DNA of 48,685 nt from Psychrobacter pasteurii (lineage in GTDB: Bacteria; Pseudomonadota; Gammaproteobacteria; Pseudomonadales; Moraxellaceae), in NCBI RefSeq assembly GCF_900162815.1, contig NZ_FUGD01000080.1:1-48685 (forward strand). The letters are read 5' to 3'. Positions 35,071 to 43,161 of the stretch are shown here, piece after piece. Below the pieces are notes generated by a model. It worked only from the letters and a program-made list of their open reading frames with translations, had not been told where the DNA came from and made no database searches. A program made the translations under genes and the position numbers. Positions within the stretch are counted from its first letter, which is position 1. The number at the start of each line of letters is the position of its first letter.

Positions 35071-35099
35071 ATGACATTAGTCAGCACATCCTTTACAAT
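35071..35099 (+). promoter_or_regulatory. Strong promoter for the ahcY leader
   Basis: ATGACA (35071-35076) and TACAAT (35094-35099) each match the sigma-70 consensus at 5 of 6 positions with a 17-nt spacer. The predicted start is at about 35105-35107, exactly where the P1 helix of the SAH riboswitch begins. Confidence 0.75.
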
Positions 35100-35104
35100 A
35101 TGCA

Positions 35105-35215
35105 GCTGCCGAGAGGTGTTGCGCCAGTGAGTTTAATAACGACTAATGCCGCTATTATAGCACTTAATACCGCTTTAGTTAACTTAGATAAGACCCACTG
35201 TCAGGCTCGGTTAGC
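35105..35215 (+). ncRNA. S-adenosylhomocysteine (SAH) riboswitch upstream of ahcY
   Basis: The RNA matches the SAH riboswitch by eye. P1 pairs GCTG-CCGAG (35105-35113) with CTCGG-T-TAGC (35206-35215, one bulge). P2 pairs CAGTG (35125-35129) with CACTG (35196-35200). The conserved core GAGAGGTGTTGC (35111-35122) aligns to the family GAGGAGCGCUGC with transitions only. The conserved 3' element CAGGCTCGG occurs at 35202-35210. The long P2 loop is variable in the family. In known cases SAH binding raises expression of ahcY and metF/H genes. The ahcY start lies about 240 nt further on, past a 9-bp hairpin (35261-35269 with 35279-35287), so control of elongation or translation cannot be decided here. 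A covariance-model search would confirm. Confidence 0.75.
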
Positions 35216-35456
35216 CTTTATATAGCTCTATATGATCTATATAAGTAGTAGCTACACAGATTTATCAGAGAATAAATTTCTGATAAACCCTGTATTTTGA
35301 TTTAATTCAATAGTGATTGTCTGCAACATGAATTTGTCGCATAAATAATCTAATAAGTTGAATTAACTTTATTTATACTCTTGTGTAGCGAATGGGCAAA
35401 CAACGACACCTGCGTTTCTTTCACCTTAATTTTTTATCAATACCAAGGAGCTCGAG

Positions 35457-36878
35457 ATGGACGCAGTGTCTAACATCGATTCAAAAACCAACCTAGAAAA
35501 CTTCAGCGACTATAAAGTAGCCGACATCAGCCTAGCGGATTATGGCCGTCGTGAGATTTCATTAGCTGAAGCTGAAATGCCAGCGTTAATGGGCTTACGT
35601 AAGCGTTATAGCGAAGCACAACCTTTAGCCGGTGCTAAAATTCTTGGTTGTATTCATATGACCATTCAAACCGCTGTACTTATCGAAACCCTAGTGGCTC
35701 TAGGTGCTGAAGTACGCTGGACCTCATGTAACATCTTCTCTACTCAAGACCACGCTGCTGCGGCAATGGCTGCTAGCGGTATTCCTGTGTTTGCTTGGAA
35801 AGGCGAAACAGAAGAAGAGTATGAGTGGTGCTTACGTCAACAGTTATTTGTTGGCGGCGAAGAAAATGGCGAGCTTTGGGATGCCAACCTAATCTTAGAT
35901 GACGGCGGTGACCTAACTGCTCTTATCCATAACGACTACCCACAAATGCTAGACACCATCAATGGTATTTCAGAAGAGACCACCACTGGGGTTCACCGTC
36001 TAATCGACATGCTTAATAAAGGTACTCTAAAAGTACCTGCTATTAACGTAAACGACGCGGTAACTAAGTCTAAAAATGACAACAAATATGGCTGCCGTCA
36101 TAGCTTAAACGATGCTATTAAACGTGGTACTGACATGCTACTTGCCGGCCGCCGTGCACTAGTTATCGGTTATGGTGATGTGGGTAAAGGTTCTGCTCAA
36201 AGCTTACGTCAAGAAGGTATGATTGTACGCGTTTCAGAAGTTGACCCAATTTGTGCGATGCAAGCCTGTATGGATGGCTATGAGCTGGTTTCTCCATACA
36301 TCGATGGTAAAAACACCAACTCAGCAGAAGGCATCAACACTCGTCTACTACAAGATACTGACCTAATTGTAACCACTACTGGTAACTACCACGTGTGTGA
36401 CAAGCACATGCTTGCTGCGTTAAAACCAGGTGCTGTGGTTTGTAACATCGGTCACTTCGATACTGAAATTGACACTCAGTTTATGCGTGACAACTGGAAC
36501 TGGGTTGAAATCAAACCACAAGTTCACCAAGTTTACCGCTCAGAAGACCAAGGCGATTACCTAATCTTATTGGCTGAAGGCCGCTTAGTGAACCTAGGTA
36601 ATGCTACCGGTCACCCATCACGCGTTATGGACGGCTCATTTGCTAACCAAGTACTGGCTCAAATGTACTTACACGAAGAGAAGTTGTCTGAGCTGCCAGC
36701 TGATGAACGTGCAAACGGCTTATACGTTAAAGTATTACCGAAGAAACTTGATGAAGAAGTTGCCGCCGCTATGGTCGCAGGCTTCAATGGTGTTATGACT
36801 CAATTAACATCAGAGCAAGCGGACTACATCGGTGTTCCTGTTGAAGGTCCATTCAAGCCTGATGACTATAAGTACTAA
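35457..36878 (+). CDS. ahcY: Adenosylhomocysteinase (SAH hydrolase)
   Basis: The 473-aa NAD-dependent tetramer splits S-adenosylhomocysteine into homocysteine and adenosine, relieving product inhibition of methyltransferases. Motifs are [16 protein letters not shown], the Cys/His-rich substrate region, [21 protein letters not shown] (NAD site from about residue 238), [11 protein letters not shown] and a C-terminal FKPDDYKY, the family's signature ending. SD AAGGAG is 6 nt before the ATG. Codons look strongly biased, suggesting high expression. It is followed by metF, with an internal hairpin between them. Confidence 0.98.
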   Translation: MDAVSNIDSKTNLENFSDYKVADISLADYGRREISLAEAEMPALMGLRKRYSEAQPLAGAKILGCIHMTIQTAVLIETLVALGAEVRWTSCNIFSTQDHAAAAMAASGIPVFAWKGETEEEYEWCLRQQLFVGGEENGELWDANLILDDGGDLTALIHNDYPQMLDTINGISEETTTGVHRLIDMLNKGTLKVPAINVNDAVTKSKNDNKYGCRHSLNDAIKRGTDMLLAGRRALVIGYGDVGKGSAQSLRQEGMIVRVSEVDPICAMQACMDGYELVSPYIDGKNTNSAEGINTRLLQDTDLIVTTTGNYHVCDKHMLAALKPGAVVCNIGHFDTEIDTQFMRDNWNWVEIKPQVHQVYRSEDQGDYLILLAEGRLVNLGNATGHPSRVMDGSFANQVLAQMYLHEEKLSELPADERANGLYVKVLPKKLDEEVAAAMVAGFNGVMTQLTSEQADYIGVPVEGPFKPDDYKY

Positions 36879-36929
36879 CCTTAATACGTTTTAGTATTTA
36901 GCTTTAGACAATAAACTTATTACTATTAA

Positions 36930-36959
36930 AGGCTGAGGAACTCACTGGTTTCTCAGCCT
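36930..36959 (+). other. Strong hairpin between ahcY and metF
   Basis: Thirteen positions pair (36930-36942 with 36947-36959, two G.U) with a 4-nt loop. Only weak T-rich sequence follows. It may be a partial terminator that lowers metF relative to ahcY, or an mRNA-stabilising element. Confidence 0.55.
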
Positions 36960-36998
36960 CTTATTAGGGCGGTATATATTTTTTATCAAGGACAGGGT

Positions 36999-37862
36999 AT
37001 GAATAAGCCACAATTTTCTTTCGAGTTTTTTCCAACCAAAACAGATGAGGGCATCACTAAGCTGTATCAAACTTTTGATACGTTAAATGAAATGGCGCCA
37101 AGCTATTTTTCAGTGACCTATGGTGCCGGTGGTACCACTCGTGAGCGTACACTAGGGATTGTCGCTGCACTGAAAAGCCGAGCCAACACCCCTATTGCCC
37201 CGCACATCTCTTGTATTGGTGATGACAAAAGCCAAATTGCAGAGCTTCTAGATTTCTACAAATCAATCGGCATTGACCGCATGGTGGCTTTACGTGGTGA
37301 CCTACCTTCAGGCCAAGTAGGCATGGGCGAACTTCCCTTTGCCGTAGACTTGGTACGCTTTATCCGTGAACATTCAGGCGATCACTTCCAAATTGAAGTG
37401 GCAGCCTACCCTGAAATGCACCCTCAAGCCAAAAGCTTTGACTCAGACATTCAAAACTTAGTTAATAAATTTGAAGCCGGTGCCAACTCTGCCATCACTC
37501 AGTTTTTCTATAACGCAGAAAGCTATTTATACCTACGTGATGCTTTAGAAAAACGTGGTGTCGATACCGACAAGCACAGACTGGTCGCTGGTATCATGCC
37601 GATTACCAACTCAACCAACTTAATTCGCTTCGCAGACAGCTGTGGCGCAGATATCCCTCGCTTTATCCGTAAGCAGTTAGCCGATTACGGTGATGACCGT
37701 AAAGCCATTCGTGAGTTCGGCTTTGAAGTGGTCCACCGCTTATGTGAAGTGCTTATCTCTGAAGGCGTACCTGCCCTACACTTCTACACCATGAACCGTG
37801 TTGAACCCAATAAGCGCCTAGTAGAATCTTTAGGCTTGACCTCTGCAAACACACAGGCTTAA
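36999..37862 (+). CDS. metF: 5,10-methylenetetrahydrofolate reductase
   Basis: The 287-aa FAD enzyme makes 5-methyl-THF for methionine synthesis. It starts with QFSFEFFPTKTDEG (the SFEFFPPK family motif); VTYGAGGTTRERT, RGDLPSG, EVAAYPEMHPQA and QFFYNAESYL follow. Length is typical for the bacterial form. It lies 120 bp after ahcY and 4 nt before rsmE. The grouping with ahcY makes a methyl-cycle unit. SD AAGGACAGG. Confidence 0.96.
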   Translation: MNKPQFSFEFFPTKTDEGITKLYQTFDTLNEMAPSYFSVTYGAGGTTRERTLGIVAALKSRANTPIAPHISCIGDDKSQIAELLDFYKSIGIDRMVALRGDLPSGQVGMGELPFAVDLVRFIREHSGDHFQIEVAAYPEMHPQAKSFDSDIQNLVNKFEAGANSAITQFFYNAESYLYLRDALEKRGVDTDKHRLVAGIMPITNSTNLIRFADSCGADIPRFIRKQLADYGDDRKAIREFGFEVVHRLCEVLISEGVPALHFYTMNRVEPNKRLVESLGLTSANTQA

Positions 37863-37866
37863 TCGC

Positions 37867-38766
37867 ATGCGTCGTTTTTTCTTTAGTCCGAACTTAGCCA
37901 CACTAAGTTCGGAATCCTCTATTACCACCTCTACTCCTGTCAGCTTAAGCCAGCTTCCTATTGGCAGTCTGCTTAATTTGACGGATGACATTTACCACCA
38001 TTGGTGCCGAGTTCTTCGTGCCAAAATTGGTGAGCAAAGCCTTATCTTTGATGGTTTAGGCGGGCAAAGTGTTATTGAGTTAGAGACTATTGATAAGAAG
38101 TCCGCTCAGGCCCGTGTTGTGGCTCATGAGGATGATGACAATAGCTGTGATTTTCATAGCACCATAGCTATTGTTATGAGTCGTGGTGATAGGATGGATT
38201 ATGCCATTCAAAAATCAACAGAGCTTGGGGCCACAGCAATCCAACTTCTAACCAGCCAGCATGGTGAAGTACGCTTAAAATCCAATCAGGTCGATAAAAA
38301 ACTCAATCATTGGCAGCAAGTAGCAATATCTGCTTGCGAGCAGTGTGGACTGAACCGGCCTCCTCTAGTTTTATCCCCTTTATCCATTGAACAATGGTTG
38401 AAGCAGGGACTAAGCGCCAGTGAACCTCACAGTGATGTGGCCTATTTAGTAGACAATGACTACTACCAGCAATACTTTAATCAAGTTGCCTTGCCTTTGG
38501 TATTAGCGGTGCCTAGCCAAGAAGAGAAACAGCAGCTGAATATTAATGCTTCCATCAAGCAGCATTTTGCTCAAGCCGCGCAGGCCCAATCCAAACCCAG
38601 ATTTGACATCTTAATTGGTGCTGAGGGCGGATTATCAGAAGCAGAATACCTTCAAGCTCGTGACTTAGACTACCTACCTTGGCAGCTTGGCAACCGCGTC
38701 TTGCGTACCGAAACTGCCCCTGTGGTCGCACTAGCTACCTTACTTCACATCAGTGAAACCCGTTAA
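37867..38766 (+). CDS. rsmE: 16S rRNA (uracil1498-N3) methyltransferase
   Basis: The 299-aa SPOUT-family methyltransferase (E. coli 243 aa) starts MRRFFFSPN. Near the N-terminus is a YHHWCRVLRAKIGE motif (PUA-like domain). The knot has ILIGAEGGLSEAE and LGNRVLRTETAPVVALATLL, the RsmE signature. The extra length comes from Ser/Gln-rich inserts near residues 10-35 and 225-245. It starts 4 nt after the metF stop, with no SD of its own visible other than within metF's end, so translation may be coupled to metF. A hairpin terminator follows. Confidence 0.95.
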   Translation: MRRFFFSPNLATLSSESSITTSTPVSLSQLPIGSLLNLTDDIYHHWCRVLRAKIGEQSLIFDGLGGQSVIELETIDKKSAQARVVAHEDDDNSCDFHSTIAIVMSRGDRMDYAIQKSTELGATAIQLLTSQHGEVRLKSNQVDKKLNHWQQVAISACEQCGLNRPPLVLSPLSIEQWLKQGLSASEPHSDVAYLVDNDYYQQYFNQVALPLVLAVPSQEEKQQLNINASIKQHFAQAAQAQSKPRFDILIGAEGGLSEAEYLQARDLDYLPWQLGNRVLRTETAPVVALATLLHISETR

Positions 38767-38803
38767 TCATATATAGCTAATTGAGCTTAATTTTTAATGA
38801 CAC

Positions 38804-38837
38804 AAAGGCCGGTATGAATTGAATTCATATCGGCTTT
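38804..38837 (+). terminator. Intrinsic terminator after rsmE
   Basis: The stem AAGGCCGGTATGAATT / GAATTCATATCGGCTTTT (imperfect, G.U pairs) is followed by TTT, about 40 nt after the stop. Confidence 0.75.
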
Positions 38838-39247
38838 TTGGTGTTTAAAAGCTCATATTTATTCTGAAGAAAACTGATTTTTCATAAAATCAAAATATTT
38901 TTTGTGACCCATAAGTCTGTGCCAGTGCTTGTAAAATAACGGCCTAGCATCTATCTTTTCACTTGGAAGTTTTTATAGGTGGCAACAAAATTTAATAAAG
39001 TTCAGGGAAGACTGGTCGTGATTAATGATGACCTTATTTGACTCTAAATCTCTCTCGCCCCTACTAAAAACAAATAATTTTTTAATTTCTTAATACTCTA
39101 CCTTCAAGTTACTGCCGAATTATCGTGGGCAAGCATCAAATACTTGGCATCAAAATTCGCTAAGTTTGGTCCAACAACTCAAGCCATAATTTGTGCAGTC
39201 TAAAACCATAAGTAGTCAACTAAAATCATTCTTTAAAGGATAGTCTC
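38838..39247. other. Intergenic region before the acyl-CoA dehydrogenases
   Basis: About 410 bp with no ORF I can support. It presumably holds the promoter and any fatty-acid-responsive operator for the dehydrogenase genes. I could not identify a clear palindrome or -35/-10 pair. SD AAAGGA precedes the first gene. Confidence 0.5.
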
Positions 39248-41041
39248 ATGCAATATAAAACTCCCCTTCGTGACATGCAGTTCGTTTTACATGAGCTTTT
39301 AGACAGTAGTGCCCACTATAAAAGCATCCCTCAGTTCGCTGAAGTAGAACGCGACATTATTGATAGCTATATTGAAGCCGCTGCTAGCTTTGCTGAAAAT
39401 GAAATTGCCCCTTTAAACCGTAGCGGTGACGAAGAAGGCTGTACTTTCAACAATGGTGAAGTGACTACGCCAAAAGGCTTTAAAGAAGCATACAAACAGT
39501 ACTGTGAGCTAGGCTTTGCAGCGCTTGCTGCTGAAGAAGAGTTTGGTGGTCAAGGCATGCCTTTCTCATTAAGCACCGTGGTTAACGAAATCATGGGTTC
39601 TGCAAACTGGTCATTCTCAATGTACCCAGGTCTATCGCATGGTGCCATCGCAACCATCGAACACCACGGTACTGATGAGCAAAAAGCCACTTACTTAGAA
39701 AAAATGGTTACTGGTGAATGGTCAGGTACCATGTGTCTAACCGAAGCTCACGCAGGTTCTGACTTAGGTATTATCCGCACTAAAGCTGAGCCAAATGAAG
39801 ATGGCACTTACAGCATCACGGGTCAAAAAATCTTCATCTCTGCCGGTGAGCACGATATGACGGATAACATTATCCATATCGTTCTAGCTCGTCTACCAGG
39901 CGCGCCAGCAGGTACCAAAGGCATCTCACTATTTATCGTACCAAAAGTAAACGTGAACGAAGACGGCAGCTTAGGCGATCGCAACCAAGTAACTTGTGGT
40001 TCAATCGAACACAAAATGGGTATTAAAGCCTCTGCAACTTGTGTAATGAACTTTGACGGTGCTAAAGGCTACCTAATTGGCCCAGAAAACCGTGGTCTAA
40101 ACTGCATGTTCACTTTCATGAACGTGGCTCGTATCGGTACAGCAGTTCAAGGTTTAACCGCTTCTGAAATCGCATTCCAAGGTTCATTAGAATACGCTAA
40201 AGAGCGTTTAGCAATGCGCTCATTATCTGGTGCCAAAGCTCCTGAGAAAGTAGCTGACCCAATTATTGTACACCCAGCCGTTCGCAACATGCTATTAACT
40301 GAAAAAGCATTTGCTGAAGGTGGCCGTGCTCTGGTTTACTACTTATCAATGTTTGCTGACATCGTTGCCAAAGGTACTGGTGAAGAGCAAGAGTACGCAG
40401 ATCAAATGCTGTCTTTATTAACGCCAATCGCTAAAGCTTTCTTAACTGAAACCGGTTATGAAGCGGCTAACCACGGTGTTCAAGTATACGGTGGTCACGG
40501 CTTTATCTCTGAGTGGGGCATGGAACAAAACGTACGTGATACCCGTATCGCCTGCCTATACGAAGGAACTACTGAGATTCAATCTTTAGACTTATTAGGC
40601 CGTAAAGTATTGGGCTCACAAGGCAAAATGCTAGCCAACTTCACAAAAGTAATTCACAAGTTCTGTGAAGAGCACAAAGATGACGAGTCTATGAACGAGT
40701 TCATCGCACCTCTAGCGAAGCTAAACGCTGAGTGGGCTGAATTAACCGCTCAAATCGGTAAACAAGCTGCCCAAAACCCAGATGCAGTTGGCGCAGCAGC
40801 TGTAGACTACATGTACTTTAGTGGCTATGTGACTCTAGCTTACCTATGGGCACGTATGGTTGCAGTATCTAAGCAAGCACTGGCAAACGGCACGACTGAA
40901 ACTGACTTCTATGACGCTAAGATCAAAACTGCTCAGTTCTACTTCAGCAAACTATTGCCACGTACCCGCACTTATGTAGCGCGTATCGACTCAGGTGCTG
41001 AGCCTTACATGAGCATGAACGTTGATCAATTTGCCTTCTAA
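39248..41041 (+). CDS. Acyl-CoA dehydrogenase, C-terminally extended type (paralogue 1)
   Basis: The 597-aa FAD enzyme makes the first oxidation of fatty acid beta-oxidation. Seen are N-terminal RSGDEEGCTFNNGEV, GEWSGTMCLTEAHAGSDLG (FAD-contacting TEAxAGSD motif), KIFISAGEHDM, and the catalytic Glu439 in CLYEGTTEIQSLDLLGRK. About 150 further residues form the C-terminal domain of the longer (about 600 aa) family that includes 3-methylmercaptopropionyl-CoA dehydrogenase (DmdC) and long-chain enzymes; substrate unassigned. It is clearly homologous along its whole length to the next gene, 117 bp downstream. Highly biased codons suggest high expression. Confidence 0.93.
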   Translation: MQYKTPLRDMQFVLHELLDSSAHYKSIPQFAEVERDIIDSYIEAAASFAENEIAPLNRSGDEEGCTFNNGEVTTPKGFKEAYKQYCELGFAALAAEEEFGGQGMPFSLSTVVNEIMGSANWSFSMYPGLSHGAIATIEHHGTDEQKATYLEKMVTGEWSGTMCLTEAHAGSDLGIIRTKAEPNEDGTYSITGQKIFISAGEHDMTDNIIHIVLARLPGAPAGTKGISLFIVPKVNVNEDGSLGDRNQVTCGSIEHKMGIKASATCVMNFDGAKGYLIGPENRGLNCMFTFMNVARIGTAVQGLTASEIAFQGSLEYAKERLAMRSLSGAKAPEKVADPIIVHPAVRNMLLTEKAFAEGGRALVYYLSMFADIVAKGTGEEQEYADQMLSLLTPIAKAFLTETGYEAANHGVQVYGGHGFISEWGMEQNVRDTRIACLYEGTTEIQSLDLLGRKVLGSQGKMLANFTKVIHKFCEEHKDDESMNEFIAPLAKLNAEWAELTAQIGKQAAQNPDAVGAAAVDYMYFSGYVTLAYLWARMVAVSKQALANGTTETDFYDAKIKTAQFYFSKLLPRTRTYVARIDSGAEPYMSMNVDQFAF

Positions 41042-41158
41042 TTACAACTGTAACTGCTATTTAGTGTGACGAAATAATGCTACTATTCATTAGTAGCATT
41101 ACTCACATTAAAACCGAATGACCCCATAAGTTAATCCCAAAAAATTATAGGAAATTGT

Positions 41159-42943
41159 ATGGCTATTTATAATCCCCCTCTAGATGAAATGCGCTTCATG
41201 CTAAACGACGTTTTTGACGTTGAAAAATTCTGGCAAGCCAACGAAAACTTGGCTCATGTTGACATGGATACTGTTAACATGATTCTAGAGGAAATGGCGA
41301 AACTTTCTAAAAACGTTTTACTTCCTTTAAACCGTAGTGGTGATGAAGAAGGTGCTACTTACCACGGTGACGGCGTTGTTACTACTCCTGCAGGCTTCAA
41401 AGATGCTTTCAAACAGTATGCAGAAGCTGGTTGGATTGGTCTAGGTGGTGATCCTGAATACGGCGGTCAAGGTTTCCCTAAAATGGTTACCATGTTGACT
41501 GAAGAAATGGTTTTCACAACCAACCAAGCCTTCGCTCTATACCCTAACCTAACCGTTGGTGCGACACTTTGTCTATTGGCTTCAGCTTCTGAAGAGCAAA
41601 AACAAACCTATCTTGAGAAAATGTACTCAGGCGAATGGGCAGGCACCATGTGCTTAACTGAGCCACATGCGGGTACTGACTTGGGTATTATCAAAACCAA
41701 AGCAGTTCCAAATGATGATGGTAGCTATGATATCTCTGGTACTAAAATCTTCATTACGGGCGGTGAGCACGACCTAGCGGACAACATCGTTCACTTAGTA
41801 TTGGCCAAAACACCAAACGCTCCAGCAGGTTCAAAAGGTATTTCATTATTCTTAGTACCTAAATTCTTAGTAAATGAAGATGGCAGCCTAGGCGAGCGTA
41901 ACACGCTAGCAGCCGGCTCTATCGAGCACAAAATGGGTATCAAAGGTTCAGCAACTTGTGTTATGAACTTTGATGGCGCTAAAGGTTGGATGGTTGGTGA
42001 AGAGAACACCGGTCTGGCTTCTATGTTCGTTATGATGAACTATGAGCGTGTGACTATGGGTCTACAAGGCCTAGGTGGTACTGAGCTTGCTTACCAAAAC
42101 GCAGCTGCTTATGCCCTAGACCGTACTCAAGGCCGTAGTGACCTTGGCGTTCAAAACCCAGATAAAGCCGCTGACAGCATTATCCACCACGCTGACGTTC
42201 GCCGTATGCTATTAAACTCACGCGCTAATGCTGAAGCATCACGCTGCTTTGCCATGTATGTTGCTAAGCAGTTAGATGAGTCTAAATTCAGTGTTGACGC
42301 TGATAATGCTAAAGAAGCAGCAGCGCGTGTTGCACTATTAACGCCTATTGCTAAAGCATTCTTAACTGACAAAGCATTAGAAGCGACTGTTGATTGCCAG
42401 CAAGTATTTGGTGGTCATGGCTATATCCGCGAATGGGGTATGGAACAGATCGTTCGTGATACTCGTATTTCTCAGATTTACGAAGGTGCAAACGGTATTC
42501 AGGCACTAGACTTACTAGGTCGTAAAATTGCTCGTAACAACGGCAAATACCTAGAAAACTTCCTAGCTGAAATCCGTGATTTCGTAGCTAACATGAAAGC
42601 TGACCACGAAATCAAGCAAGCAACTTTAGATGCTGCCAGCACTATTGAAGAGCTAACCACAACCGTTCTGAGCAATATCAGCACTCGTAAGAGCGAAATT
42701 AACGGCTGTGCGGTAGATTATCTACATGCAATGGGTTACTTATGCTACTCGTTCATGTTTGCTATGATGGTTGAAGCTGCCCATGACAAAGAAGGCGACT
42801 TCTACGCGAACAAACTAAAACTAGCGACCTACTTCGTTGGCCGTATCCTACCTCGTATCCATGCTCATGCTGAGATGGTTAAAACCGGTAGTGACCCAAT
42901 GATGGACTTTGATTTAGAATATTTTGAACAAAATATTACCTAA
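41159..42943 (+). CDS. Acyl-CoA dehydrogenase, C-terminally extended type (paralogue 2)
   Basis: The 594-aa product aligns end to end with the preceding one: RSGDEEGATYHGDGV, GEWAGTMCLTEPHAGTDLG, KIFITGGEHDL, and catalytic Glu442 in IYEGANGIQALDLLGRK. It differs at substrate-facing places (for example ALYPNLTVGATLCLLA against the other's SMYPGLSHGAIATIEHH), so the two may have different chain-length preferences. Gene order and spacing suggest a shared transcript arising from an old tandem duplication. A terminator follows at 42999. SD AGGAAATT. Confidence 0.93.
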   Translation: MAIYNPPLDEMRFMLNDVFDVEKFWQANENLAHVDMDTVNMILEEMAKLSKNVLLPLNRSGDEEGATYHGDGVVTTPAGFKDAFKQYAEAGWIGLGGDPEYGGQGFPKMVTMLTEEMVFTTNQAFALYPNLTVGATLCLLASASEEQKQTYLEKMYSGEWAGTMCLTEPHAGTDLGIIKTKAVPNDDGSYDISGTKIFITGGEHDLADNIVHLVLAKTPNAPAGSKGISLFLVPKFLVNEDGSLGERNTLAAGSIEHKMGIKGSATCVMNFDGAKGWMVGEENTGLASMFVMMNYERVTMGLQGLGGTELAYQNAAAYALDRTQGRSDLGVQNPDKAADSIIHHADVRRMLLNSRANAEASRCFAMYVAKQLDESKFSVDADNAKEAAARVALLTPIAKAFLTDKALEATVDCQQVFGGHGYIREWGMEQIVRDTRISQIYEGANGIQALDLLGRKIARNNGKYLENFLAEIRDFVANMKADHEIKQATLDAASTIEELTTTVLSNISTRKSEINGCAVDYLHAMGYLCYSFMFAMMVEAAHDKEGDFYANKLKLATYFVGRILPRIHAHAEMVKTGSDPMMDFDLEYFEQNIT

Positions 42944-42998
42944 TTAAAGCCCTACCTAGATAATAGAAATAGTCTATAATTCATTGAACTTTAAAATG

Positions 42999-43025
42999 AG
43001 ACAGCTCTAGTAGCTGTCTTTTTTT
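42999..43025 (+). terminator. Intrinsic terminator after the second acyl-CoA dehydrogenase
   Basis: AGACAGCT and AGCTGTCT (42999-43006 with 43012-43019) with a 5-nt loop are followed by a run of T residues. Confidence 0.92.
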
Positions 43026-43161
43026 CACTATATGACCTTGTTAACCACTACTAAGGATAGATTTCTATCTTAGTTTAAACTCTATACCTGCAATTAAATT
43101 AATTGAAATTAATGAAGCTTTACGATACCTTCTCAATATCTGAATGAATAAGGGTAATTAA

